Below, in pieces: positions 15,874 through 26,543 of a DNA stretch of 64,000 nt (positions are counted from its first letter, which is position 1; every line of letters starts with the position of its first letter). A program made the position numbers and the translations under genes. The stretch is from Bacteroidota bacterium. GTDB taxonomy: Bacteria; Bacteroidota; Bacteroidia; B-17B0; Aurantibacillaceae. The notes below the pieces were generated by a model that worked only from the letters and a program-made list of their open reading frames with translations, searched no databases and was not told the DNA's origin. The stretch lies in NCBI GenBank assembly GCA_021156365.1, contig JAJNDK010000003.1, forward strand, positions 372,001-436,000, given 5' to 3'.

Positions 15874-18800
15874 TTACTGAGCCAGACTGAAGCGTAAGCT
15901 AAATCCTGCATTGGTATTAGCCGTAGGGAAGGAGGTAGATACCACCGGTTTGTTGATGATCTTGTCGAAATACAAACGAAGGTTGATATTTTGCGACAGG
16001 GCGTAATCCACCGAAGTTTTCAGGGTAATGATGTTCTGTCCCTGCGACGGAACGCTGATGCCATCGATAACCCTTCGCTGTGTGGTAACGTTGTTCCGAA
16101 GGGAAAGATCCACTTTACAGTTCAGATCGCTCTCCAGGCTCTTGCCCCTGATCTTGATCCGGTTGATCTTCAGTTTCGGATAGCGGTAACCTGCTCCGGC
16201 AATGAATTCGCGGCCTCTTGTTTCCGTGATCTGTGGAATGTTGGCATTTAAGCTCACAGTCCTGTCCTTACGTACTTCAAAGCTGGCGGTAATAGCTCCT
16301 TTTGATTTCTGTTCTTTTCCGTCGGCGGTCTTTTTACCTTTTTTCTCGTTCAGTACCACATCTACTTTAAAAAGCGGTGCAAAACTTTCCTGGATCGTTA
16401 CGGTAGTGATCAGGTATTTCGACACGAAATTGGATTTCGGATTGGCAGGATCAATACGTCCCGGTGAGAAAGTAGCCTCGTCGAAGCCCTGCCCGTTGAC
16501 CGGCGTGAAGAGTTGGTTATTGCTGAATGCACCCACGTTGTAAGTTGATTTATAACTGTGACGCAGGGTGATGGATTTAATGTTCTTCTTGATGAATTTT
16601 GATTTCAGCTTGCTCAATCCGTCATAGGTCAGTGTCCAGTTTGGCAACGGTATTTTCGGGAATTCCGTTTGTTTGGCGCCGGTGCCTTTTCCGGAGTAAG
16701 CGGCAGTAAATGATTTCAGGATCACATCCTGCTGGTTCCTCGAATACCCGTCGTAACCATCAGCTGTAGCAGCTTTGGAAGAGAATGGATTATCTGTGGC
16801 CAGCTGTTGTGCATATTCCTGACGGTAGCTTAAGAAATTATCGAAAGCAGCATTGGAGTATGTTGTTTTATCATCTTTCTGGAAAGCGGATCTGATGCTT
16901 ATAGTAGAGATACTGAAATTACCCGTTTGTGTGAAGGTGCTGCTGGTGTATCTTCCTTCGGCCGAATTCCAGCCGAGGTATTGCGAGCTGTTATACCCGA
17001 CGGATTTGCTTCCGGTAACATCCACACGGAAATCGCGGAAAGGTTCCAGCTTGGCCGTGAAATTGAACTGCCTGCTGATCGTTTGTGCAAAAGGACTGTT
17101 CAGGTTGTCGCGCCGTATCAGTAAACTGTCGGCCTGCGCATTTGCAAGGATGTTCCGTTGGCTTCCGATCACGAAAGGTATGCCCGGATTAAAGTTTCCT
17201 GTATTCATGCCCAGTATGCGGGTGGAATCGATATAGCCCGGAAGGTTGGTACCATTGTTTTCCGAATAGGTCGCCTGCACCTGTTTTAAAGTCATGATAA
17301 GGCGGGCAATGTGCTCCATTATTTTGAAATCATTCTTTTTGGTGCTGTCTTTTACCGCTGGCGTTGCAGATTTCGGGTCTTTTGGATCCTTGCCTTTATC
17401 CGGAGTTTTTTTAGCACCGGTATTCACGCGTTTGAAATAAGGGATCTTGTTATAAAGCGTTACCATGTTGAACTGTGCGTTCAGCGATTTGGTATTCCCG
17501 TTCATGATCGTGTTCCCGAGGCTGTCGGAAGCAAACGGACGGCGGGTGAACTGGTAATTGGATTTATAGCTGGCTGTAGCCGTAACCCAGTCAAAGATCG
17601 GGATCTTGTTGATTGGGATCGTATAGGTCAGGTTGATCGCATGACGGTAACCGATATTGATACCACCCGAAAGGATATTGTTCTTAATAACCTCTTTTTC
17701 TTCTTTGGTATCGATCTCACCGATCGGTTCCAGTACACGGGCATCGTTCGAAGCGTTAAAATCGAATTTCAGCGCCTTGGTGAAATCCCATTTCAGGTCA
17801 TACGTACGATTCATGATGAACGTTTTGTTGTACTGCGATGGAATATTTGCATCGGAAGAAGAGATGTTCCTGCTTTTGTACTCATTGTAGTTACGCACGA
17901 TATCCGTATTGAAACCTACACGCGACGGGGCAGGAGTGAAGTTGATATCCTTGATGAGGGCAAACCATTTATTGTTGAGCCACTTTGCTTTTACCTTGCC
18001 AAACGGTTTGATATTCTTAGGTGTGGCAGTAAATCCGTAGGTCAGCGCAGCCCTGTAGTTTTTCTGCAGGTTGAGCTCCTGTGTGATATTGCGTTTTTCC
18101 TGCTCACTGAATGCATAGGTGACGGAGAAATTCTCGATATCCCATAAATGGCTTTTCGTTTTTCCGGGTGATCGTTGTTTGCTCACATTACTGAAGTTCA
18201 AACCTTTTCTCTCGGTATAATCCAGGGCACGTTCCCTTATTTCCTTCAATTCTGCGTCCGTAATATCTTTGTAATTCGTAACATCCTTATCGGAAAGCCC
18301 TTTAATGTCTTTCATCAGTACATCCGGATTCGACGGATCGTATTGAGGTGTGATCTTGATCTCTCCGTAATTTAAATAGATCGGGAGATTGATCTTCCAA
18401 TCGGCAGGAAAGAATTTCCCTAACTGTATAGTTGTACTTGCATCGTATTGAAAATTCGTTTCGCGGCTTCTTTCACTGATCTTTTTCTCAATACTTCCGA
18501 AAAACGGTGTCATATACGAAGTGGAAAAAGCCAATTGTCCAAGATCTGCCAGTTTTGCGGTTACACGGCCTGTGGCAGCCCATCCGCCTTTCTGAACGAA
18601 GTCAGTGAGGCGTAATTCGTTGATCCACACTTCCACGCATTTCGGTTCGTTGCCTATGTCTTTCGGGTTCCGGATACCCACCATGATCGTTCTTAATTCA
18701 GAGATCGTAGGATTACCGACAATGCGTATTGTTTTTCCGCCATCTATTCCCATCTGCACGGTCTCTGTACTTCCTGCACCGCGCAGGAATTTCAGGTTGA

Positions 18801-21800
18801 TCATTTGTTCGAAATCGATATCCACTTCATTGGAAGCCGGCCATACTATGCCTCTGTCTCCCTCGCTGTCGGCGCTGTAATTTCCTTCCGGGGTTAATTT
18901 GAGTGGTACAATGTATTCATAATAGTTGCTGACGAAATCCGTACCGAAACGGACGAACATCTGCATCTCGTCATCCTGCAATGGATTGGTGCCTAATTTT
19001 TCAGCATGAACGAACATTTTCATGTGTTTGTATGAACGCACGTCATTGGTGATGTTTTTGTAAGCCGCTTTTGCATAACCGTCCTGCAATCCGCAGGTAC
19101 GCAATACCAGCGCCTGCTCATTCAGTAATACCAGGTTAGTGGTCTGTACATTTTGCTGCTGGTTCACTCCCGGAGGGATCACATAATTGATAGGAGTTTT
19201 GGTTCCGTTCTCCTGGATGTTCACTGCCGAAAGATCAAAGGTTGCACCATCTCCGGGACCTCCGATATAATCACCAGGCAATGCGCCCACCCCATCAAAC
19301 TGCCTCCAGTCGCTCCGCACCAGTTCCATACGAGCCATACGACAAACTACCGGTGCACTGAAACCTTTCAGGATCGTACGCATAAAACGGATAGAGTTGA
19401 ATCCTTCAATAGAGCCTATCTTCTGCTCGAAGCTGTTGATAGGAATTTTTATCTGGTACCACAATACGGATTTCGGATTGTTATTGGCATCGGTGAAAGA
19501 AGATTCGTAAACGTTTGTGATGTAATTGTTACCCACATTGCCCGGGCTCAGATCCTGCGGTGTAATTTTCAAACGGTATTGATAGTAGGCTTCTGTTTCG
19601 CTCAAAGTATTATCCCTGTTCACATCTTCCGAGTTGGGAGTAAGGGAACCTGTGGTTGGGTATCTGTCACCATTGAGCGGCTCGTACTGAGACTGGGTAG
19701 GAGAGTTGGCCTCCATGTTGTTGAACCATTTGTAGCGGTACAATGTATTGGCAGAGGAAAGAGCATCGAAATCATCACCCCTGTAGAAATGATAATTATC
19801 AGCAGAAGGATCGGCATTGGCTGCATCCAGTGCTCCACCACTTAAACCATTAAGGTAGCTGGAAAAAAAGCCACGCTCATCTGCATTCTTTAATCCATCA
19901 AAACCTACATCCTGGTTCTCACGTGTAGTTTCATCTATATCAAAAGCAGGTGTAATGATCGGTAAATTGGAAACATATCCCCAGTTGGTCTGATCCACTT
20001 TGTCAGGATCGTTCAATGCACCAGCTTTAGGAATACCATTTTCAAAGGACATTTTCCCGTCTTTCAGAATATCCTCCGACACGTTACCGATCTGTACGAG
20101 CATTTCTCCATTGGTTGGCGGCGCATATCCCGGGAAGGTCGCGGCATAATCCGCATTGAACGGATCCATCATCCAGAACTGGATAAACTCTACGTTGGCT
20201 GTCTGGAAATCCACGTTCTCCATACGGCGCATGATACCACCCCAGCGTGTTTCCGGCTCATTCAGGCGCACACCATTGCTAAGGTTTGAGTTGGCGAAAT
20301 CAACACCTCTTGAAAAAAAAGTAGGATTTACATCATAATTGTAAGGACCTCTTTCATTTGGATACAGCGCAAGATCGAGGACAGGAAGCAATACCGGCTG
20401 CCCGTTAGGCGGTTGTTTGTTTGGGAATATCTCCGTTTCGATGATAACCCGCATAAAGTTATTGGACTGGATATTTGCTGTAATGTTTGCAGGTTTCAAA
20501 GACCCCTCCATATAAAAAACCGATTGATCGACAGCATACCAGGCAAGTCTCGCCCTGTTGAAACCGGATTGATAACCAGGCTGTGTCGCTTCCGGAAATT
20601 CATCATCCAAACCCTGCGGAACGCTTGCAAGACTCCAGGCACTTGGGCTGCGGAGATCGATCTGGGAAATACTACCTTCAAAATCATCGAGGTAAGAGTT
20701 ACCCGCATTGCTTCCTGCGGTGTTGATAGCTTTGGAGTGGCCTGCAATAAGCTGTGCGAATTCACCCGATGACTGGATAGAAGATTTTTCCTTTGTGTTG
20801 ATCAGTGGTATCTTATCGATAAGCCGTGTCAGCCAGGGTGCATCTGCACGATGATTGAAATCAAATCCCCACATGATATTGGAAATAGGCTCGTCACCGA
20901 AATTCACTTTTTGTGTCAGAGGTCTTTCCGTAAGTCGGAGAAATGTACCTCCCACCGAAAAATCTTTATTCACTTTATAATCCAGGCGTGTCCCGATCAG
21001 ACTCTTCTGCTGGATGTTGAACATGGAATTACTTTCGGAGGAAACCTTGATCGGCTGCCCTGAATTCATAATACTTTCGTTGATGATCTTCACGCGCCCC
21101 AATGTATAGTCCACCGTGTAATCCACATTTTCCGTGAGCGGAACACCACCGGCAGTTACTTTCACGGATCCCTGCGGAACGTTCAATGCATTCAGTGAGA
21201 TCTCCGAACTGCTGGATGATTTATATTGTCCTTTTATTTTATATACATTTTTCTTGGTTTGCTGCTGTGCGATAACTTTGGTGGAATCGTACAGTTCCTG
21301 GAAAATATAGTCGACGGTAGTCGGGCTCAGACCAATGGTGTCTGCAAGATCACTTCCAAAAGGCTCAATGCGCGGGAAATACACACGCCCGTTGGCAGAA
21401 ATGATTGTAGTACCTTCGATAAAATCAAAATACCCATCGTTCATTTTATCGCCGTTCACGTTCACGATATCAAGGCCCATCACTTGTAAGAGCGGTGTAC
21501 TTGCTACCGGCGCCACATTGATATACGGAAGATCCACACCTTTTGTATTCCGGAAGATCTCGAATTTGAAATCCTGCGGATTGATCTGGTAGCCTCCGAT
21601 GGAATAAACGTTTTTCATCATCAGATCCCACATCGCAACACGGGTGTTCAACACCGTACTTTTTAATAATTTCAGGTACAAAGGTTTGTCGCCGGTAGGG
21701 AACTGATCGGAAAACTCACCCACCTGGTACGTTTGCCCGCCTGAGGTATACTGGAAAGCAACACAAAGTACCTCATCGTAATTCAGCGACTGATTCAGGG

Positions 21801-23271
21801 AAATATATCCAAGACGTTTGTTCCAGGTATACTCCGTCGGTTTTAATTTTCGTGCACGGTTCACCACATCAAAATCACGTCCCTGCTCCATGAACTGGTT
21901 ACCGGAGTTACAGGAGTTCGGATAAATGGACGTGTTTTTTAATTTACTGGTAACGGTAGAGAAGTCGCGGTCTCTAATAATACCATAGCCAGTATCTACT
22001 AATATGGAATACAAACTGTTTGCATTGTTACTTGGTAAAGGACTTGTGGTAAGATCCTGGATCCTGTAGGGACTACTAACACAACCCGGATTGGTAAGGT
22101 TGCCGACAATTTTGGAAGAGTCTTCACCTAAATCGGCAAAACCGGCAACGTTACGAACCTCATCCTGCTGGTTGCTCCGGTTGGTCACCCACACCTCAAC
22201 CCTTGTGATCACTACCGCGGAGCTGATCATTGGGATCGTTTTCATCGAGTTGTTGTAACTGTCGCGGAAGTACTGGGATAAAAAGTAGTGACGATTGGCT
22301 TCATAATTATCGGCCGCTATCGTATAATTAGTCGTTTGCGAACCGCCCTGCAGGGTTACCTCCGTTTTTTTACCGCGTTCCTGCGAAAGAACCGTAGTAG
22401 CGGTAAGCTTACCGAACTGCATTTTTGTTTTTACACCAAAAAGACTCTGGCTTCCTGTAATGAGCGAAGTCGTGAGTGGCAACGTAACGTTACCTGCTTC
22501 AATACTTTTCAGGATCTCATCTTCCAGACCATTGTATTCGAGCTTCATTTGATTTTCGAAATCGAAGGATGCTTCCGTATTATAGTTGGTTGTTAATTTC
22601 AATTTCTCGCCGATCTTACCTACGAGGTTCAACTGCACTTTCATGCCAAAGTCGAAGTTACTGATCTTACGTTGTTTTACAGGGATGGCGGGATTACCAT
22701 TTTTGTTGGTAACAACGCCGAAGGATAATTCGGCGGAGCCATTCGGACGTATGTCAACGGTGTTCCCTCCGAAGATACGGTCGAACAATTCTCCGCCCAC
22801 GTTCAGTTTCGGGATCAGCTGGTTCGGGTTGGCGGCTGCATTGGTGGCATCGTCCGCTTTGATCCTCGATTTGAAATAACCCTTTACCTGTTTTTTAAAT
22901 AAATAATCCTGGTATTCTTCTTCCGTCATATAGATCGGCGGACGGTAATCATTGTTCCCCATTTTTTGTTCGAAGAGGAATTCCTTTTTCAGCGGATCGT
23001 ATGTGGTTGTGTTTTTAACATTCGAAGGATTGTTTAGCTCCAGCGGATGTTGTTGTTGGTAAATGTATTCATCATAACCCGTCGGGTGGATCGGGTAGGG
23101 CAGATCTTCGTTGGTAACCGGTGTATCCGGAGCAGCGATGTGCGTTCCGTTGAAAGAAAGATCATGATATTTTGCAAGCGGTTTACGGCTATCGGCATGC
23201 GACTGTGTGATCACAGCCAACATGGATATGGACAATCCACCAACAAGCGTATATTTAACAAATGCATTCAA
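15874..23271 (-). CDS. sprA: T9SS outer-membrane translocon SprA (Sov family)
   Basis: 2465 residues, within the 2400-2500 typical of SprA/Sov. It begins with an export signal (MNAFVKYTLVGGLSISMLAV) and runs as almost continuous amphipathic beta-strands, ending in KPVVSTSFPTANTNAGFSLRFSLAQ-type barrel strands with the last strand at the C-terminus. Recognisable SprA segments include LTTNYNTEASFDFENQ, SYLDDFEGS and WINELRLTDF. SprA is the very large single-chain barrel through which T9SS cargo crosses the outer membrane, working with PorV and a plug protein, neither of which is encoded nearby. It starts 2 bases after ruvA and is the last gene of the maeB-ruvA-sprA operon. Confidence 0.97.
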   Translation of the reverse strand: MNAFVKYTLVGGLSISMLAVITQSHADSRKPLAKYHDLSFNGTHIAAPDTPVTNEDLPYPIHPTGYDEYIYQQQHPLELNNPSNVKNTTTYDPLKKEFLFEQKMGNNDYRPPIYMTEEEYQDYLFKKQVKGYFKSRIKADDATNAAANPNQLIPKLNVGGELFDRIFGGNTVDIRPNGSAELSFGVVTNKNGNPAIPVKQRKISNFDFGMKVQLNLVGKIGEKLKLTTNYNTEASFDFENQMKLEYNGLEDEILKSIEAGNVTLPLTTSLITGSQSLFGVKTKMQFGKLTATTVLSQERGKKTEVTLQGGSQTTNYTIAADNYEANRHYFLSQYFRDSYNNSMKTIPMISSAVVITRVEVWVTNRSNQQDEVRNVAGFADLGEDSSKIVGNLTNPGCVSSPYRIQDLTTSPLPSNNANSLYSILVDTGYGIIRDRDFSTVTSKLKNTSIYPNSCNSGNQFMEQGRDFDVVNRARKLKPTEYTWNKRLGYISLNQSLNYDEVLCVAFQYTSGGQTYQVGEFSDQFPTGDKPLYLKLLKSTVLNTRVAMWDLMMKNVYSIGGYQINPQDFKFEIFRNTKGVDLPYINVAPVASTPLLQVMGLDIVNVNGDKMNDGYFDFIEGTTIISANGRVYFPRIEPFGSDLADTIGLSPTTVDYIFQELYDSTKVIAQQQTKKNVYKIKGQYKSSSSSEISLNALNVPQGSVKVTAGGVPLTENVDYTVDYTLGRVKIINESIMNSGQPIKVSSESNSMFNIQQKSLIGTRLDYKVNKDFSVGGTFLRLTERPLTQKVNFGDEPISNIMWGFDFNHRADAPWLTRLIDKIPLINTKEKSSIQSSGEFAQLIAGHSKAINTAGSNAGNSYLDDFEGSISQIDLRSPSAWSLASVPQGLDDEFPEATQPGYQSGFNRARLAWYAVDQSVFYMEGSLKPANITANIQSNNFMRVIIETEIFPNKQPPNGQPVLLPVLDLALYPNERGPYNYDVNPTFFSRGVDFANSNLSNGVRLNEPETRWGGIMRRMENVDFQTANVEFIQFWMMDPFNADYAATFPGYAPPTNGEMLVQIGNVSEDILKDGKMSFENGIPKAGALNDPDKVDQTNWGYVSNLPIITPAFDIDETTRENQDVGFDGLKNADERGFFSSYLNGLSGGALDAANADPSADNYHFYRGDDFDALSSANTLYRYKWFNNMEANSPTQSQYEPLNGDRYPTTGSLTPNSEDVNRDNTLSETEAYYQYRLKITPQDLSPGNVGNNYITNVYESSFTDANNNPKSVLWYQIKIPINSFEQKIGSIEGFNSIRFMRTILKGFSAPVVCRMARMELVRSDWRQFDGVGALPGDYIGGPGDGATFDLSAVNIQENGTKTPINYVIPPGVNQQQNVQTTNLVLLNEQALVLRTCGLQDGYAKAAYKNITNDVRSYKHMKMFVHAEKLGTNPLQDDEMQMFVRFGTDFVSNYYEYIVPLKLTPEGNYSADSEGDRGIVWPASNEVDIDFEQMINLKFLRGAGSTETVQMGIDGGKTIRIVGNPTISELRTIMVGIRNPKDIGNEPKCVEVWINELRLTDFVQKGGWAATGRVTAKLADLGQLAFSTSYMTPFFGSIEKKISERSRETNFQYDASTTIQLGKFFPADWKINLPIYLNYGEIKITPQYDPSNPDVLMKDIKGLSDKDVTNYKDITDAELKEIRERALDYTERKGLNFSNVSKQRSPGKTKSHLWDIENFSVTYAFSEQEKRNITQELNLQKNYRAALTYGFTATPKNIKPFGKVKAKWLNNKWFALIKDINFTPAPSRVGFNTDIVRNYNEYKSRNISSSDANIPSQYNKTFIMNRTYDLKWDFTKALKFDFNASNDARVLEPIGEIDTKEEKEVIKNNILSGGINIGYRHAINLTYTIPINKIPIFDWVTATASYKSNYQFTRRPFASDSLGNTIMNGNTKSLNAQFNMVTLYNKIPYFKRVNTGAKKTPDKGKDPKDPKSATPAVKDSTKKNDFKIMEHIARLIMTLKQVQATYSENNGTNLPGYIDSTRILGMNTGNFNPGIPFVIGSQRNILANAQADSLLIRRDNLNSPFAQTISRQFNFTAKLEPFRDFRVDVTGSKSVGYNSSQYLGWNSAEGRYTSSTFTQTGNFSISTISIRSAFQKDDKTTYSNAAFDNFLSYRQEYAQQLATDNPFSSKAATADGYDGYSRNQQDVILKSFTAAYSGKGTGAKQTEFPKIPLPNWTLTYDGLSKLKSKFIKKNIKSITLRHSYKSTYNVGAFSNNQLFTPVNGQGFDEATFSPGRIDPANPKSNFVSKYLITTVTIQESFAPLFKVDVVLNEKKGKKTADGKEQKSKGAITASFEVRKDRTVSLNANIPQITETRGREFIAGAGYRYPKLKINRIKIRGKSLESDLNCKVDLSLRNNVTTQRRVIDGISVPSQGQNIITLKTSVDYALSQNINLRLYFDKIINKPVVSTSFPTANTNAGFSLRFSLAQ

Positions 23272-23273
23272 AA

Positions 23274-23867
23274 TTATAAATTCTTTAGTGCGGCTTTCAC
23301 CAATTGTTCTACATTGTCACTCGAAACACCCTGTTGCTTAATGGCTTTCTCCATCGCTTTCTCGGCAGCTTGTTTGTTGAACCCCAGCATTACAAGAGCC
23401 ATTAACGCCTCTTCTTTATTTTTATTGTACGTTGGTGACAAAATCTGAGAGATACCTCCTTCGTGTTTTCCTAATTTGCCTTTTAGATCAACAACAATAC
23501 GCTGCGCGGTTTTTTCACCGATGCCTTTGATACTTTTCAGCAGGGCAACATTTGCAGTATTGATAGCTCCGATTATTTCCATCGGTTCCATGGAAGAAAG
23601 CATTAGCAAAGCGCTGCCGCCACCTACTCCCGAAACGGAGATCAGCTTGCGGAACAATTCACGCTCATCAAAATCAGAGAAACCATACCAGCGCGGATTG
23701 TCATCACGCACATATACCTGTTCCACAAATAATTTGCAGGAGCCGGCCTCGTTTATTTTTGCATAGGTGTTCAGAGAGATGTTCAGGCCGTAGCCGATAC
23801 CACCTGCCTCTATTACAGCATGTGCAGGATTTTTCTCCGTAATTTTCCCTTCGATGTAACTGATCAT
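23274..23867 (-). CDS. ruvA: Holliday junction branch-migration protein RuvA
   Basis: 197 residues. There is an N-terminal OB-fold domain (MISYIEGKITEKNPAHAVIE), then two helix-hairpin-helix motifs (LISVSGVGGGSALLML and LKSIKGIGEKTAQRIVVDL), and a C-terminal domain III that contacts RuvB (ALMALVMLGFNKQAAEKA). RuvA tetramers bind four-way junctions and recruit the RuvB motor. It lies 6 bases after maeB and 2 bases before sprA, a recurrent arrangement in Bacteroidota. Confidence 0.97.
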   Translation of the reverse strand: MISYIEGKITEKNPAHAVIEAGGIGYGLNISLNTYAKINEAGSCKLFVEQVYVRDDNPRWYGFSDFDERELFRKLISVSGVGGGSALLMLSSMEPMEIIGAINTANVALLKSIKGIGEKTAQRIVVDLKGKLGKHEGGISQILSPTYNKNKEEALMALVMLGFNKQAAEKAMEKAIKQQGVSSDNVEQLVKAALKNL

Positions 23868-23873
23868 TCCTGC

Positions 23874-26144
23874 TTATCGTTTGTTTTGCGCGTCTACAAC
23901 GGCAATAGTTATCATGTTAACGATCTCTCTTACGGAACTGCCCAGCTGAAGTACATGCACCGGTTTTTTCATGCCCAACAGAATAGGACCGATGGCTTCA
24001 GCGCCACCTAATTCCTGCATCAGTTTGTAGGCAATGTTACCGGCAGCAAGATTCGGGAATATGAGGGTGTTCACATTCTTATCCACTAAGGTGGAGAACG
24101 GGAATTGTTCTTTTAATAAATTGTTGTTCACGGCAAAATTCGCCTGCAGGTCGCCGTCTACGATCAGTCCCGGGTAATCGCGGTGAAGGATCGCAGCTGC
24201 TTTGGAAACCGTGGAAGGAATAGTGCCTGCCGAAGAACCGAAATTGGTATACGAGAGCATGGCAATACGCGGAATGAAGCTGAACTGACGTACTGCGGAA
24301 GCAGTCAATGCCGTTATTTCCACTAACTGTTCCGGAGTAGGATCCACATTCATGGTACAATCGGCAAAGAAGAACGGGCCGCGTTGTGTCATCATGATAT
24401 ACAATCCGGCCACAAGTGTATTTCCTTCCTGTACACCGATGCATTGCAGTGCGGAAACAATGGGTTGTGAATACTTGCGTGTGAGACCTGAGATCATTCC
24501 ATCTGCGTCGCCGGTTTCCACCATCATGGCGCCGAAATAATTCCGCTCGCGCATTAATTTTCTTGCATCGTATTGAGTAAGTCCTTTGCGCTGGCGTTTT
24601 TTCCAGAGCAGGTCGCCGTATACGCTTCGTTTCTCTTCTTCTTCTTTGTGCTGCGGATCGATCACCGGAACATCGTGAAGCTCGAGATGATGTTCTTTGA
24701 TGAGCGCTTCGATCTTTTCTTTGTTACCTAACAGGATTGGTTTTGCAATGCCTTCGTCTTTTGCCACCTGTGCGGCTTTCAGTATTTTGTATGTATCTGC
24801 TTCTGCAAACACAATGCGTTTCGGATTTGATTTTGCTTTGGTGGTCAGTGAGCGGATGAGCTTATTGTCTTTGCCCAGGCGGTTCTCGAGTTGTAATACG
24901 TAAGCATCCCAGTCGGTGATCGGGTTTTTAGCCACTCCTGATTCCATCGCTGCTTTTGCAACAGCAGGTGATACTGTCCAGATGAGGCGGTTGTCGATCG
25001 GTTTTGGAATAATGTATTCGGGCCCGAAGGAAAGATTTTTGGAATTGTAAGCAATATTCACATAATCAGGAACAGGTTCTTTGGCAAGATTGGCAATGGC
25101 ATACACTGCTGCCAGCTTCATAGCTTCATTGATCTGTGTAGCGCGCACATCCAGCGCACCGCGGAAGATAAAGGGGAATCCCAGCACGTTGTTTACCTGG
25201 TTCGGATTATCACTGCGGCCGGTAGCCACGATGATATCTTCACGTGCTGCGATCGCTTCTTCATAAGATATTTCAGGAGTTGGATTGGCAAGTGCAAAAA
25301 CGATACAGTTCTTTGCCATGCTCTGGACCATTTCTTTATTCAGGATATTTCCTTTGGAAAGACCTAAGAACACATCTGCACCAACCATGGCTTCTGCCAG
25401 TGATGTAATTTCCGTGCGGGAAGAAGCAAAAAACTGTTTGTTCTCATCCAGGTCCGTTCTAGTAGTGGTGATAGGGCCTTTGCTGTCGCACATCAGGATG
25501 TTTTCCTTTTTTACGCCCACACCGATATGCAGCTTAGCACAGGAAATAGCCGAGGCACCTGCACCATTGATCACTACTTTGATCTCGCTCATTTTTTTTC
25601 CGGAGATCTCTACCGCGTTCAGTAATCCTGCAGCAGAGATGATGGCTGTTCCGTGCTGGTCATCGTGCATCAGCGGAATATCCAGCTCTTCTTTTAAGCG
25701 TCTTTCTATTTCGAAGCACTCAGGTGCCTTGATATCTTCAAGGTTGATCCCTCCAAACGTTGGAGCGATGGCCTTTACCGTTTGAACAAACGTTTCGATA
25801 TCCTTGGCATCCACTTCAATGTCGAACACATCAATGTCTGCATAGATTTTGAACAACAAACCTTTTCCTTCCATTACGGGCTTGGAAGCAGCAGGGCCGA
25901 TATCGCCAAGTCCGAGAACAGCTGTGCCGTTTGAAATAACAGCGACAAGGTTCCCCTTGGCGGTGTATTTGTAAACGTCTTCAGGGTTTGCAGCAATTTC
26001 CAGACAGGGTTCAGCCACTCCGGGCGAGTATGCCAGGGTAAGATCCCGCTGGGTGCTGTAGGGTTTGGTTGGAATTACTTCAATCTTACCGGGTTTTCCC
26101 TGAGAATGGTAGTCCAACGCATCTTGTTTTCTAAAATTAGCCAT
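23874..26144 (-). CDS. maeB: NADP-dependent malic enzyme with C-terminal phosphotransacetylase domain
   Basis: 756 residues from ATG 26144; the frame opens 11 codons earlier, but [13 protein letters not shown] is the family start. The N-terminal malic domain has [15 protein letters not shown] and [15 protein letters not shown], followed by a Rossmann NADP-binding domain. The C-terminal part, about 430-756, is a phosphotransacetylase-like domain ([18 protein letters not shown]). MaeB decarboxylates malate to pyruvate with NADPH formation; in related enzymes the PTA-like domain is a regulatory acetyl-CoA-binding module rather than a transferase. It is first in the maeB-ruvA-sprA operon. Confidence 0.95.
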   Translation of the reverse strand: MANFRKQDALDYHSQGKPGKIEVIPTKPYSTQRDLTLAYSPGVAEPCLEIAANPEDVYKYTAKGNLVAVISNGTAVLGLGDIGPAASKPVMEGKGLLFKIYADIDVFDIEVDAKDIETFVQTVKAIAPTFGGINLEDIKAPECFEIERRLKEELDIPLMHDDQHGTAIISAAGLLNAVEISGKKMSEIKVVINGAGASAISCAKLHIGVGVKKENILMCDSKGPITTTRTDLDENKQFFASSRTEITSLAEAMVGADVFLGLSKGNILNKEMVQSMAKNCIVFALANPTPEISYEEAIAAREDIIVATGRSDNPNQVNNVLGFPFIFRGALDVRATQINEAMKLAAVYAIANLAKEPVPDYVNIAYNSKNLSFGPEYIIPKPIDNRLIWTVSPAVAKAAMESGVAKNPITDWDAYVLQLENRLGKDNKLIRSLTTKAKSNPKRIVFAEADTYKILKAAQVAKDEGIAKPILLGNKEKIEALIKEHHLELHDVPVIDPQHKEEEEKRSVYGDLLWKKRQRKGLTQYDARKLMRERNYFGAMMVETGDADGMISGLTRKYSQPIVSALQCIGVQEGNTLVAGLYIMMTQRGPFFFADCTMNVDPTPEQLVEITALTASAVRQFSFIPRIAMLSYTNFGSSAGTIPSTVSKAAAILHRDYPGLIVDGDLQANFAVNNNLLKEQFPFSTLVDKNVNTLIFPNLAAGNIAYKLMQELGGAEAIGPILLGMKKPVHVLQLGSSVREIVNMITIAVVDAQNKR

Positions 26145-26543
26145 AGTGCTTAAAATACGAACTGCGAAAATAAGCAATAAAGGCGAATAAAACGCAGATT
26201 AATGAAAGTGTAAGTTGTTGATATTCAATATAATTAAATGATTAAAATAGTTTCTTTTTCCAATAAAATCTTCCCGATACCGGGGCCGATCAGAAATGGG
26301 CGAAGAGCCGCTGTTTACGGATGATTCGAAACAATCGGTTTGTGGAACGAATTTTCCGGGTTTTATGCACGGTGTTTTTGAAAAAGACTTTTCCACGTTA
26401 TGTGGAACAAATTCCCTTTTTATTTTAGCTACGGTTGTATGTAATCAAGCGTTTATGCTGTTTTTAATGGGCAAGCGTTTGCTGTTTTTGTGTGGAACAG
26501 AATTGGCTTATGATTTTGGTTCGAGTAGTAAATAAAAGAAAGG
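26145..26543. other. Divergent intergenic region, maeB / type B adhesin operon
   Basis: About 400 bases with no convincing gene. They separate the divergent maeB and T9SS adhesin operons, so both promoters should lie here, although no exact TAnnTTTG box was found. The distinctive content is three TGTGGAAC direct repeats and a TTCCAC-GTTAT-GTGGAA inverted repeat, described separately. A 79-codon frame across it (26296-26535) looks non-coding. Confidence 0.6.
26341..26498 (+). repeat. Three TGTGGAAC direct repeats with an embedded inverted repeat
   Basis: TGTGGAAC occurs at 26341, 26401 and 26491, each followed by an AATT-containing A/T-rich run. The spacings are 60 and 90 bases, close to whole helical turns. 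The middle copy forms TTCCAC-GTTAT-GTGGAA (26391-26407). The layout suits an array of regulator sites upstream of the adhesin operon. Confidence 0.5.

Noticed and set aside
17311-18147. 278-codon plus-strand frame opposite sprA
   Set aside because: It lies wholly within the confidently called sprA gene, has no recognisable domain and shows the Arg/Cys/His-rich composition of an antisense shadow.
26296-26535. 79-codon plus-strand frame with repeated Cys-Gly-Thr
   Set aside because: The repeated residues come from the TGTGGAAC DNA repeats falling in one frame. The region is better read as regulatory DNA.
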